Notes under the pieces: model-generated
Databases searched by the model: none
What the model saw: only the letters and a program-made list of their open reading frames with translations
What the model was told of the DNA's origin: nothing
Assembly (NCBI GenBank): GCA_964455975.1
Contig: CAYVYP010000008.1
Location: 1-35,778 of the forward strand
DNA length: 35,778 bases
Direction: 5' to 3'
DNA from: JAETTH01 sp964455975
GTDB taxonomy: Bacteria; Bacillota; Clostridia; TANB77; CAG-508
Shown here: piece after piece, positions 27,247 to 35,098 of the stretch
Layout of the letters: every line of letters starts with the position of its first letter
Numbering within the stretch: the first letter of the stretch is position 1
Made by a program: the position numbers and the translations under genes

Positions 27247-27268
27247 AAAAAATAAAGGAAAAAATTAA

Positions 27269-28456
27269 ATGAAAATTTTAGTAGTAAATTGTGGAAGCTC
27301 ATCATTGAAATATCAATTAATAGATATGAAAGATGAATCTGTTTTGGCAAAAGGAAATTATGAAAGAATAGGAGAAAAATCTTTTTTAACACATAAAGTT
27401 AATGAACAAAAATATGTTATAGAAAATCATGTTAACAATCATGAAGAAGCTTTAAAAATAATTTTAGAGCAATTATTACATAAAGATTATGGAGTAATAA
27501 ACAATTTAAATGAAATTGAAGGAGTTGGACATAGAATTACACATGGTGGAAAATACTTTGGCAAATCTTCAATAATAACAAAAGAAGTTATAGCTAAAAT
27601 AGATGATTGTTCAAAACTTGCACCACTTCATAATCCAGCAGCAATAATAGGAATCCAAGCATGTCAAAAAGCAATGCCTAATGTAAAGATGGTTGCAACA
27701 TTTGATACAGCATTTCATCAAACTATACCAGAAAAAAATTATATATATCCAATTCCATATGAATTTAATGAAAAATATGGAATTAGAAAATATGGCTTTC
27801 ATGGTACATCTCATAAATATGTTGCAAATAGAGTAGCAGAACTTATGAATAAAAATGAATCAGAATTAAAAATAGTAAACTGCCATTTAGGACAAGGAGC
27901 AAGTATATGTGCAATTAAAGATGGAAAAAGTATAGACACATCTATGGGACTAACTCCCTTGGGAGGTATTCCTATGTGCGCAAGAAGCGGAGATTTAGAC
28001 CCATCTGTTGTAACATATATACAAAAACAAGAAAATTTAAATGCAGACCAAGTAACAGAGTTATTAAATAAAAAATGTGGTGTGTATGGAATTTCTGGTG
28101 TGTCAGCAGATTTTAGAGATATAGAACAAGAAGCTGCAAATGGTAATAAAAGAGCAAAACTTGCATTAGAACATTATGCTTATCAAGTAGCTGGGTTTAT
28201 TGCAAAATATGCAGTAGCAATGCAAGGAATAGATGTAATAACATTTACAGCTGGAATTGGTGAAAATCAAATAAATGTAAGAAAAAACATATGTAACAAT
28301 TTAAAATTTATGGGTGTAAAAATAGATGAAAAGCAAAATGATATAAGAGGAGAAGAAAGAGAAATTTCTACTAAAGATTCTAAAATAAAAGTATGGATAG
28401 TGCCAACAAACGAAGAATTAATGATAGCAAGAGATACTTTAGAACTAATTAAATAA
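27269..28456 (+). CDS. ackA: Acetate kinase, second copy
   Basis: A 395-aa paralogue of the preceding gene, with the same motif order: VVNCGSSSLKYQL, GHRITHGG, FDTAFHQTIP, YGFHGTSHKYV, NCHLGQGASICAI, DTSMGLTPLGG and TFTAGIGENQ. It differs in MCARSGDLDPS (first copy MGTRSG) and KKCGVYGISGVSADFRD (first copy KESGLLGLSGISADNRD). Substitutions are spread evenly, so the duplication is not recent. The first copy keeps the more usual sequence at these points; this one could have shifted substrate preference or regulation. The ribosome binding site is AAAGGAA. AGC GGA contains a split CGG that is read normally. Confidence 0.95.
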   Translation: MKILVVNCGSSSLKYQLIDMKDESVLAKGNYERIGEKSFLTHKVNEQKYVIENHVNNHEEALKIILEQLLHKDYGVINNLNEIEGVGHRITHGGKYFGKSSIITKEVIAKIDDCSKLAPLHNPAAIIGIQACQKAMPNVKMVATFDTAFHQTIPEKNYIYPIPYEFNEKYGIRKYGFHGTSHKYVANRVAELMNKNESELKIVNCHLGQGASICAIKDGKSIDTSMGLTPLGGIPMCARSGDLDPSVVTYIQKQENLNADQVTELLNKKCGVYGISGVSADFRDIEQEAANGNKRAKLALEHYAYQVAGFIAKYAVAMQGIDVITFTAGIGENQINVRKNICNNLKFMGVKIDEKQNDIRGEEREISTKDSKIKVWIVPTNEELMIARDTLELIK

Positions 28457-28532
28457 TTTTTAAATACGCAAACAACAATTAACATAATCTCATATTATAT
28501 ATAAGTATATAATTGAAAGGAGGTTATGTTTT

Positions 28533-29111
28533 TTGAATTTAGAAGGAAAAAACATAGGCTTTTGTTTAACTGGTTCTTTTTGCACTTTTAAAAATACACT
28601 TATACAAATGAAAAAATTAGTAGAAGCAGGCGCCAATATAATACCAATAATGTCTTTTAATGCCTATGATTTAAATACAAAGTTTGGAGATGCAGAAGAT
28701 TTTAAAAAACAGATAAAGCAAATAACTGGAAAAGAAATTTTACACACAATACAAGAAGTAGAACCAATAGGACCAAAACAAATGACAGATGTAATGATAA
28801 TTGCCCCATGTTCAGGAAATACAATAGGAAAACTTAGTAATGGAATAACAGACACGCCAGTAGTAATGGCTACAAAATCTCACTTGAGAAATTCAAATCC
28901 AGTGGTTATAGCAGTTTCTACAAATGATGGTTTATCTGCCAGTGCAGCAAATATAGGAACATTGCTTAATAGAAATAATTATTATTTTGTACCGTTTAGA
29001 CAAGATAATCCAATAACAAAACCACGTTCACTCGTTTTTGATCCTGAAAAAATAATAAGTACTATTGAATATGCTTTAGACAAAGAACAAATACAACCAA
29101 TACTTATATGA
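28533..29111 (+). CDS. dpaB: Dipicolinate synthase subunit B
   Basis: SpoVFB/DpaB is the flavoprotein-fold subunit of dipicolinate synthase, which makes the spore-core solute dipicolinic acid in the mother cell. The 192-aa protein begins LEGKNIGFCLTGSFCTF and contains VMIIAPCSGNTIGKLSNGITDTPVVMATKSHLRN and VFDPEKI, typical of the subunit. The start is TTG (28533), chosen because AAAGGAGGT is well spaced. The partner dpaA is not next to it, although the two are adjacent in Bacillus. It implies a spore-forming host. Confidence 0.9.
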   Translation: MNLEGKNIGFCLTGSFCTFKNTLIQMKKLVEAGANIIPIMSFNAYDLNTKFGDAEDFKKQIKQITGKEILHTIQEVEPIGPKQMTDVMIIAPCSGNTIGKLSNGITDTPVVMATKSHLRNSNPVVIAVSTNDGLSASAANIGTLLNRNNYYFVPFRQDNPITKPRSLVFDPEKIISTIEYALDKEQIQPILI

Positions 29112-29153
29112 AAAAAAGAACTGACTTTTTATTATTTAGTCAGTTCTTTTTTT
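29111..29153. terminator. Bidirectional terminator between dpaB and the HdeD-like gene
   Basis: Stem AGAACTGACT / AGTCAGTTCT flanked by an A-run and a T7 run. Confidence 0.9.
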
Positions 29154-29160
29154 ATGTATG

Positions 29161-29703
29161 TTAATTATTAAATTTAGAAACTAAATAAATAGATTCTACT
29201 AAATTAATGATTTCTGATGAAAGTAACATTATTCCAGAAATTGCTGTTACTGTTATTGCAGTAGCAAATGGATTTAAAAGAATAATAACTCCTAAAATTG
29301 CAGTTATTATAGAAAGAACTATCATCATAACCCAATTAGTACCATCAAAATCTTTTAGATTTAATGCTAATTGAAACTTAATAATACTTTCTATTATTAT
29401 CCATAAGCCAACTATAAATGGTAAAAATGAACTTACCACTTGTGTTTGTAATATAAACACAAAACCAATTATTATAGAGATAATACCTTGTATTAATTCA
29501 AAATTAAATGCTCTAAAATCATCTTTAATTGAGAAATAAGAAATAATATGTATTAAACCATTTATAACAATAATAATACCAAAAGCAATAATTAAAAAGC
29601 TTAATGTTGATACTGGTTTGAAAATTAAAAATAATGATAAAACAATTAATAAAATTGATATTACAGCAGAATTAACTCCACATTTCTTAATATAATTTTC
29701 CAT
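29161..29703 (-). CDS. HdeD/DUF308-family membrane protein
   Basis: A 180-aa protein made of about six hydrophobic helices in three pairs, with the repeated pattern of HdeD-like DUF308 proteins (GIIIVINGLIHII, GLWIIIESIIKFQLA, ISGIMLLSSEIINLVES). The family is linked to acid or membrane stress in enterobacteria; its role here is unknown. The ribosome binding site is AAGGAGG. It diverges from the sigma factor gene, so the two share an upstream region. Confidence 0.8.
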   Translation of the reverse strand: MENYIKKCGVNSAVISILLIVLSLFLIFKPVSTLSFLIIAFGIIIVINGLIHIISYFSIKDDFRAFNFELIQGIISIIIGFVFILQTQVVSSFLPFIVGLWIIIESIIKFQLALNLKDFDGTNWVMMIVLSIITAILGVIILLNPFATAITVTAISGIMLLSSEIINLVESIYLVSKFNN

Positions 29704-29835
29704 AAAAATACCTCCTTATTTACAATACAATATATCACAGTTTTATATTTTTGTAATCTATTTAATCAAAAAATGTAACAAAAATGTAAATTAATTGTAT
29801 AATTGATATAGAAAATAAAGGAGGAATTAATTCTA

Positions 29836-30378
29836 ATGATAACAGACAAGCAATTATATCAAATGTTTCTAAATGGAAATATGAATAGTTTTGAAGAATT
29901 AGTTATACGTCATAAAAATGGACTTATTTATTTTGTACAAAGATATGTAAAAGATTTTTCAATTGCAGAAGATATTGTACAAGATGCATTTGTATATGTA
30001 TTAGAACATAAAAATAAGTATAATTTTAAATATGAACTAAAGACATATTTGTATATGATATCTAAATGTAGGGCACTTAACTATTTAAAAAGAGAAAAGA
30101 AAATATTAAAATTAAATGAAGAATTATATGTAAATGATGATGAATTAGAAGAAAAAATTTTTATTAAATCTGATTTGGCTAAATTAAAAGATACTATTAC
30201 TAAATTAAAGCCAGATTATCAATCTGTAATTTATTTAATTGATATTGAAGGAATAAGTTATAAGGATACAAGTAAAATATTAAAAAAATCTTTATCTAAT
30301 GTAAAGGTTTTAATACATAGAGCAAGAAAAGAATTATCTAATTTAATAGGAAAGGAGATAAATTTATATGAAGAGTAA
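29836..30378 (+). CDS. ECF-type RNA polymerase sigma factor
   Basis: The 180-aa protein has region 2 (FEELVIRHKNGLIYFVQRYVKDFSIAEDIVQDAFVYVLEH, with the DIVQDAF core) and region 4 (LKPDYQSVIYLIDIEGISYKDTSKIL...VKVLIHRARKEL helix-turn-helix), with no region 1 or 3: the ECF layout. The next gene overlaps by 11 bp and encodes a membrane protein, so it is probably held by an anti-sigma factor at the membrane. A TATAAT at 29798-29803 with a GTAACA 17 nt upstream could be its promoter. The start follows AAAGGAGG. Confidence 0.93.
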   Translation: MITDKQLYQMFLNGNMNSFEELVIRHKNGLIYFVQRYVKDFSIAEDIVQDAFVYVLEHKNKYNFKYELKTYLYMISKCRALNYLKREKKILKLNEELYVNDDELEEKIFIKSDLAKLKDTITKLKPDYQSVIYLIDIEGISYKDTSKILKKSLSNVKVLIHRARKELSNLIGKEINLYEE

Positions 30379-31564
30379 TAAAGAGTTTATAAATGGAATT
30401 TATGAAAAACATGAACAAAATTTAAAAAACAAAAATATAAATAGTCATATTAATATTAGAAAAGTTGCTTTAGCAGTAAGTGTTTGTTTAGTAGTTATTA
30501 TTGCTGGTGTATCATATGGAATAAATAGTAAAGTATATAAAGGTGCAAAAATGACTCCTACATATACATCAAATACTAATGAAGCTAATATTTGGGTAGG
30601 TACTTTTAATCTTGTATGGAATGAATTTATTAAGCAAAGAGTGGGAAGAGATATAAAATTTGCTGATATACCAGAAAATGGAAAAGCAAATGCTCTAGCT
30701 ACAGAACTTAACAAACAATCTTTTACAAAAGATATGTTATCTCCTAATTCATATTATATTAAAGTAGGGAAAACAAGTAAAAATTTAAAAGAAGAAATCA
30801 TAAAAGATATTAAAAAATTAGGAATAACAAGTAGTATATTAGATAGAGTAAATTTGGATAAAGAAAATAGAGATTCATATACTCTATATGCAGTATTAAA
30901 TAAAGAATTTACGTTTTTAACTCCATTTGATAGATTATATGGAGAAAAATTCGCAAATTCAGAGGAAAAATATGATTTTTTTGGAATTTGTAATTCTAGT
31001 AGTGAAAACTTAAATAATAACATATATGTATCTTTTTTTGATGCTTTAAAAGAAGGATATCCTAGTAGTAATTCTTGTGGAGTTAGGTTAAATACAAAAG
31101 AAGGAGATGAAGTAATACTATATGGAATAGATTCAGATAAAATTACAAATAAATCTTTTGAAGAGCTTTATAATGATTATGTAGAAAAAGAAAAAGCATA
31201 CACAGGTAGTAGAACTTTTAATAAACAAGATGAATTACAAGTACCTTATATTAATGTAAGTACAGATATCAATTATGCAGATTTATGCAGTAAAGAAATA
31301 GAAGGTACAAATGGATTATATATAGTGGATGCTATTCAAAATATTAATTTTAATTTAAATGAAACTGGTGGAAAATTAACAAGTGAAGCGGCAGTCCAAG
31401 ATATTAGACAGAGTGCTACAATGGATGCAAGATATTTTTATTATACTGATAATTTTATATTGTTTTTAAAAGAAAAAGATAAAGAAAAACCATATTTTGC
31501 TTTGAGAATAAATAATACAGACTTTTTAAAAGAATATAATCCAAATGTACAAATAAAATTTTAA
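30368..31564 (+). CDS. Putative membrane anti-sigma partner of the ECF factor
   Basis: A 398-aa protein with a 36-residue basic cytoplasmic N-terminus, one transmembrane helix (VALAVSVCLVVIIAGVSYGI, residues about 36-55) and a large extracytoplasmic domain with no motif I recognise. The layout, the 11-bp overlap with the sigma gene and translational coupling fit a regulator of that sigma factor. The short N-terminus lacks a zinc-finger HxxxCxxC, so it is not a ZAS-type anti-sigma. The outer domain may sense a ligand or cell-wall state. Confidence 0.65.
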   Translation: MKSNKEFINGIYEKHEQNLKNKNINSHINIRKVALAVSVCLVVIIAGVSYGINSKVYKGAKMTPTYTSNTNEANIWVGTFNLVWNEFIKQRVGRDIKFADIPENGKANALATELNKQSFTKDMLSPNSYYIKVGKTSKNLKEEIIKDIKKLGITSSILDRVNLDKENRDSYTLYAVLNKEFTFLTPFDRLYGEKFANSEEKYDFFGICNSSSENLNNNIYVSFFDALKEGYPSSNSCGVRLNTKEGDEVILYGIDSDKITNKSFEELYNDYVEKEKAYTGSRTFNKQDELQVPYINVSTDINYADLCSKEIEGTNGLYIVDAIQNINFNLNETGGKLTSEAAVQDIRQSATMDARYFYYTDNFILFLKEKDKEKPYFALRINNTDFLKEYNPNVQIKF

Positions 31565-31576
31565 CAAATATAGTAA

Positions 31577-31606
31577 ATAGAAGCTTTTTACAGGCTTCTA
31601 TTTTTA
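31577..31606 (+). terminator. Terminator after the sigma/anti-sigma pair
   Basis: ATAGAAGC / GCTTCTAT stem, then a T-run. Confidence 0.85.
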
Positions 31607-31652
31607 TTATTTAAGAAGTCAAACATTTTTTCGATTATTTTTTAAAAAGCTA

Positions 31653-31681
31653 TTGACAAAGAACTTATGTTCGATTATAAT
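31653..31681 (+). promoter_or_regulatory. SOS promoter: LexA box inside a sigma-A promoter
   Basis: TTGACA (31653-31658), 17-nt spacer, TATAAT (31676-31681). The spacer holds GAACTTATGTTC (31661-31672), matching the Firmicute LexA operator GAAC-N4-GTTC, so LexA would block polymerase directly. Confidence 0.85.
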
Positions 31682-31736
31682 ATAAATATGAAAACAAACA
31701 AGCATTCGATAAAATGATTTTAAGGAGGTAATATTT

Positions 31737-32039
31737 ATGAAATTAAAAATAGTTAATATAAAGAGGTTTATAATAAGTATATCAATGATTTTAGGAATAA
31801 TTATGGGAGCATCAATGATATTTTCAAATATAACATTATCACACGGGGAAATAGAATTTAAAAAAGTATCTGTTATATCAGGAGATACTTTATGGACAAT
31901 AGCAAAAGAAGAGCAAAAATATAATAAATATTATGAAGATAAAGATGTAAGAGATATAATTTATGATATTCAAAAAACTAATAATTTAAATAGTAATAAC
32001 TTATATGAAGGTCAAACATTAAGTATTCCTAAAATATAA
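31737..32039 (+). CDS. YneA-like SOS cell-division inhibitor (LysM protein)
   Basis: A 100-aa protein with one N-terminal membrane helix (IISISMILGIIMGASMIFS, residues about 12-31) and a C-terminal LysM domain (SGDTLWTIAKEE...LYEGQTLSIPK) for peptidoglycan binding. Size, layout and an SOS promoter match YneA, which delays division during DNA damage. In Bacillus yneA is divergent from lexA; here lexA is not adjacent, and a tyrosine recombinase gene is the convergent neighbour. The ribosome binding site is AAGGAGG. Alternative: an unrelated LysM wall protein; the LexA box argues against that. Confidence 0.82.
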   Translation: MKLKIVNIKRFIISISMILGIIMGASMIFSNITLSHGEIEFKKVSVISGDTLWTIAKEEQKYNKYYEDKDVRDIIYDIQKTNNLNSNNLYEGQTLSIPKI

Positions 32040-32060
32040 TAAGTATACTATAGTAAAAAA

Positions 32061-32097
32061 GAACATTAGAGAAATATAATCTAATGTCCTGTTTTTA
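32061..32097. terminator. Terminator between the YneA-like gene and the convergent recombinase
   Basis: ACATTAGA / TCTAATGT stem with a T-run on the plus strand and an A-run before it. Confidence 0.75.
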
Positions 32098-33063
32098 TTA
32101 TAAATCAGATAAGGGATTATCTTCAACAGCGTGTCTTACTTGTTCATTTGCAACATGAGTATAAATTTCTGTAGTAGAAATGCTTTCATGACCTAAAAGC
32201 TCTTGCAAAGCTCTAATATCTACTTTTCCATATTGGTACATGAGTGTTGCTGCAGTGTGTCTTAATTTATGTGTAGAATATTTAGAAAGTCCACAACGAG
32301 TAAGTTCTTCTTTTACAATATATTGTACAGTTCTGTTACTAATACGATCTTTTCTTTCACTTAAAAACAAAGCTTTTTCAGCATCTTTAGATGTTGTATC
32401 TTTAGGACGTACTAGCATATATTCATTAATTGCTTTTATACAAGCCCTATTTAAGTATATTGTTCTTTCTTTATTACCTTTACCTATAACAGTCATTTTT
32501 TGTTCACTAAAATCAATACTTTCTATATCAATTCCAACAAGTTCAGATAAACGCATACCACAATTTAAAAATAGAGTAATAATAGCATAATCTCTTTGTT
32601 TATTTCTAGTTTCTTCACTAGTAGTTTCTAATAGTAGCTTACTTTCATCTAATGATAAATATTTAGGCATACGCTTTTCTATTTTAGGTGTTTCTAAATT
32701 TTGTGCAGGATTAAATTCTATTAAACCACTTTTTTGAGACAAATAGTTAAAAAATACTCTCATGCTAGACACTTTTCTTGCTCTAGTAGCAGATGCAGCT
32801 TTTTTAACGTTTTTCATATATGCTAAAAAAGCATGTAAATCTTCTAATTTGATCTTTTTAATTGTATCTAAAGAAATGTCATTATATGTAATTTTATCAA
32901 AATCAACTTCAGAAGTCATTTTAAAATGGATTTTAATAAATTTTAAAAACATAGCTAAGTCATAATTATATTCTTTAATTGTGTTAGGTGATTTATTTAA
33001 GATTGTATCTGTATAATCTAAAAAATCATTTAAATAATAAGGGTTTGAATCTCGTTCAATCAT
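32098..33063 (-). CDS. Tyrosine recombinase, XerC/XerD-like
   Basis: A 321-aa site-specific recombinase. The N-terminal SAM-like core-binding domain starts LNDFLDYTDTILNKSPNTIKEY. The catalytic domain holds all key residues: Arg in CGMRLSELVG, Lys in GKGNKERTI, HKLRHTAATLMYQYG (HxxR), His in LLGHESISTTEIYTHV and the Tyr nucleophile in that same segment. It is as close to the chromosome-dimer enzymes XerC/XerD as to integrases; the full-length conserved form and core-like base composition favour a housekeeping Xer. No dif-like site was located with confidence. Start at ATG behind AAAAGGAG. Confidence 0.85.
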   Translation of the reverse strand: MIERDSNPYYLNDFLDYTDTILNKSPNTIKEYNYDLAMFLKFIKIHFKMTSEVDFDKITYNDISLDTIKKIKLEDLHAFLAYMKNVKKAASATRARKVSSMRVFFNYLSQKSGLIEFNPAQNLETPKIEKRMPKYLSLDESKLLLETTSEETRNKQRDYAIITLFLNCGMRLSELVGIDIESIDFSEQKMTVIGKGNKERTIYLNRACIKAINEYMLVRPKDTTSKDAEKALFLSERKDRISNRTVQYIVKEELTRCGLSKYSTHKLRHTAATLMYQYGKVDIRALQELLGHESISTTEIYTHVANEQVRHAVEDNPLSDL

Positions 33064-33409
33064 TTTTATACTCCTTTTTTCTAAAATTAAACAAAATAAT
33101 TAAGATAGGAGAGAGAAGAGTTAATTTTAGAATAATATTTTTAATTATTATACTATAAAAAATAAAATATATAAACAGTTTTGTGCAATGTTTTTTAGAT
33201 TTTAAACGTAAGCAACTAATTTTATATATTCAATTTTTAGAAATTATTATATTGGTATTTTATATGACATAATTGATTATATTTCTTGATCATAATATAT
33301 ATAATATAATAATCATTGATAATCATTGATAATCATTTAATTTTATGATATAAACATGTTTAATACAAATAAAAAGCATAAGTAATTTATAAAAGTGCTT
33401 GGAGGTAAA
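33064..33409. other. Non-coding region with a tandem GATAATCATT repeat
   Basis: AT-rich, no gene seen. At about 33313-33339 the unit ATTGATAATC is repeated in tandem. GATAAT/ATCATT words resemble Fur-family half-sites, but a clean inverted palindrome is missing. It lies about 70 bp upstream of the DUF5714 gene, where it could act as an operator. Confidence 0.4.
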
Positions 33410-33976
33410 ATGGAATATACAATAAATGAAAAATATCAAAATATTAAGGAATTGGTTTTAACAAGTGTTAGCAAAAATCCAATTGAAATAGCAAAAAAAA
33501 TTATGCAAGAAGATTTTATAAATATACATGGGCCAGAACATCATTTTTTAGATGGAGCATGTTTTTTAGTAGCATATAAAAATGCAGGTGGTAACATTAA
33601 TATTGAGGAATCGCTAAATTTATTAGCAGAAAGAACAATAAAAATGCCTGGCGCTATGTGTGGATATTGGGGTGTTTGTGGCTCTGTAACTTCAATTGGT
33701 GCTGCTTTATCAATTATTAATGAAACTACTCCTCTTACTTCAAATGAATATTATAAAGATAATATGAAATTTACTTCTTTAGTTATAGATAAAATGAGTA
33801 AAATAGGTGGACCTAGGTGTTGTAAAAGAAATGCATTTTTATCATTAAGCAGTGGTGTGGAATTTATTAAAAATAAATATAAAATTATAATGGATATTGA
33901 GAATATAGTTTGTGAATTTTCAAATAGAAATCAACAATGCATAAATATTAATTGTCCATATTTTAAAAATAAATAA
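33410..33976 (+). CDS. DUF5714-family cysteine-rich protein
   Basis: The 188-aa protein contains HGPEHHFLDGACFLVA, MPGAMCGYWGVCGSV, KIGGPRCCKRNAFLSL and a C-terminal CININCPYF, the conserved His/Cys pattern of DUF5714, which suggests metal or cluster binding. Members are common in anaerobes and methanogens; no biochemical function is firmly known to me. The start is the ATG after GGAGG; a GTG at 33395 precedes that ribosome binding site. It is a single gene with a possible operator upstream. Confidence 0.75.
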   Translation: MEYTINEKYQNIKELVLTSVSKNPIEIAKKIMQEDFINIHGPEHHFLDGACFLVAYKNAGGNINIEESLNLLAERTIKMPGAMCGYWGVCGSVTSIGAALSIINETTPLTSNEYYKDNMKFTSLVIDKMSKIGGPRCCKRNAFLSLSSGVEFIKNKYKIIMDIENIVCEFSNRNQQCININCPYFKNK

Positions 33977-33997
33977 AATACTAATTACAATTCATTT

Positions 33998-34490
33998 TAA
34001 CTTTGTATAATAAATTGGTTTTGCTGAACAAATACTGAAAAATAAACAATTTTAGTAATATTCGAAAAAGTGCTAAAAATGGCTAAAAAAGTGACGCGTG
34101 AGAATCGATTTTAAGGCGTTTTTATAATTTGGACATATAGTTTGCTGTCCTGAATAAAGCTAAAATAAGGGCTTGTAGCGATTTTGAAAAATTGGAGTAA
34201 AATTTATAGAAAAGTAAAATAAAAATTTAATTGAAATAAAAAATTTAAGAATAAATTTATAAATTAGAAATAAAAAAATATTACTAGACATGAAATTACA
34301 TTAGTCAATAATAATGAGGCTTAAGAATTGATTTTAAGAGATAATAATTAAAAAGATAACAAGTTATATGAATAAGATATTAGTAAAGGCTTATAAGAAG
34401 CTGATACTAGAAGGTTTGTGAGATACCAGAATAAGTATCTTTATATTTTACCCCTATACCTTTCTGCACAAAACTTTGATAATAGGAACT
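33998..34490 (+). repeat. Long direct repeat, copy A
   Basis: Runs from TGTATAATAAATTGGTTTT to ACTTTGATAATAGGAACT and recurs as copy B about 1.1 kb later in the same orientation, at roughly 85% identity by eye over its main part. Key shared words are GAGAATCGATTTTAAGGCG, AAATAAGGGCTTGTAGC and GAAAAATTGGAGTAAAATTT. It has no open frame of note. An ATCGATTTTAAG-like word recurs inside each copy (GAATTGATTTTAAGAG), so it is internally repetitive. Confidence 0.85.
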
Positions 34491-34540
34491 TTTTTAATGA
34501 TACTAAAAGTTAAAAATATATTAATTATAAAAATGTTAAC

Positions 34541-34583
34541 AAAAATCCTTATATTATAAATAGTTATTCATAATATAAGGATT
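34541..34583 (-). terminator. Terminator after the 73-aa accessory gene
   Basis: 14-bp perfect stem (AATCCTTATATTAT and its complement) followed on the minus strand by a T5 run. Confidence 0.85.
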
Positions 34584-34603
34584 AAAGTTGCAAATAAATT
34601 ATT

Positions 34604-34825
34604 TTATAAAATTCGACACAAAGTAAATATTTTATGTTGGATATCTTCTGAAAGTGAAGAATAAATAAATTTATCTGCTGAGGTACATGGATAAATCTCA
34701 AAATTTTCAGCTCTAAATAGAAGAGTCAAAAAAGACCTATCATCAAATGAAACTATAGCCCGATAAACATTTCCAGTAATCGAAACTACATCTGTGTTAG
34801 CTAATGGTGTTTTAGAATATTTCAT
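34604..34825 (-). CDS. Accessory hypothetical protein (73 aa) with an in-frame CGG
   Basis: Not recognised. A soluble protein starting MKYSKTPLANTDVVS and ending IFTLCRIL, with no motif. The ATG at 34825 is preferred; one at 34837 is possible but lies directly on the GAAGGG ribosome binding site. It has its own consensus promoter and a strong terminator, and it sits alone between two long direct repeats. Codon 22 (34760-34762) is CGG, presumably Arg in NVYRAIV; a +1 shift would meet TAG two codons later. It is the fourth single-gene cassette in the window with this property. Confidence 0.55.
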   Translation of the reverse strand: MKYSKTPLANTDVVSITGNVYRAIVSFDDRSFLTLLFRAENFEIYPCTSADKFIYSSLSEDIQHKIFTLCRIL

Positions 34826-34876
34826 AAGACTAACCATCCCTTCTCTAATTAATAAAAACATTATAGTTATACAACA

Positions 34877-34905
34877 ATTATAGCATATATTAATGAAAAC
34901 TTCAA
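34877..34905 (-). promoter_or_regulatory. Promoter for the 73-aa accessory gene
   Basis: On the minus strand: TTGAAG (34905-34900), 17-nt spacer, TATAAT (34882-34877). Confidence 0.7.
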
Positions 34906-35098
34906 TATTTGTTTGTAACAAAAATTAAAAAGGAGTAGGGGACTAATAAAATAAAAAATATTTAAGTAAAATACTTAGAAAAATAAAATTAATTTTTAAA
35001 TTAAAATAAAAATTTAAATTTATAATTTTATAAAATTAAATTTTAAAAAAATTTTTTACAATATTATATATAAAATTACATTATAAAAAACTCATACT

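Noticed and set aside
27084..27268. Simple Rho-independent terminator after the first ackA
   Set aside because: The structure is about 150 nt with a GC-rich branched tip and no terminal T-run.
32098..33063. Phage integrase marking a prophage or integrative element
   Set aside because: No phage or conjugation genes nearby, no attachment-site duplication seen, and composition and motifs fit a housekeeping Xer enzyme.
33300..33340. CRISPR array
   Set aside because: The units are about 12 bp and directly adjacent, with no spacers of constant length.
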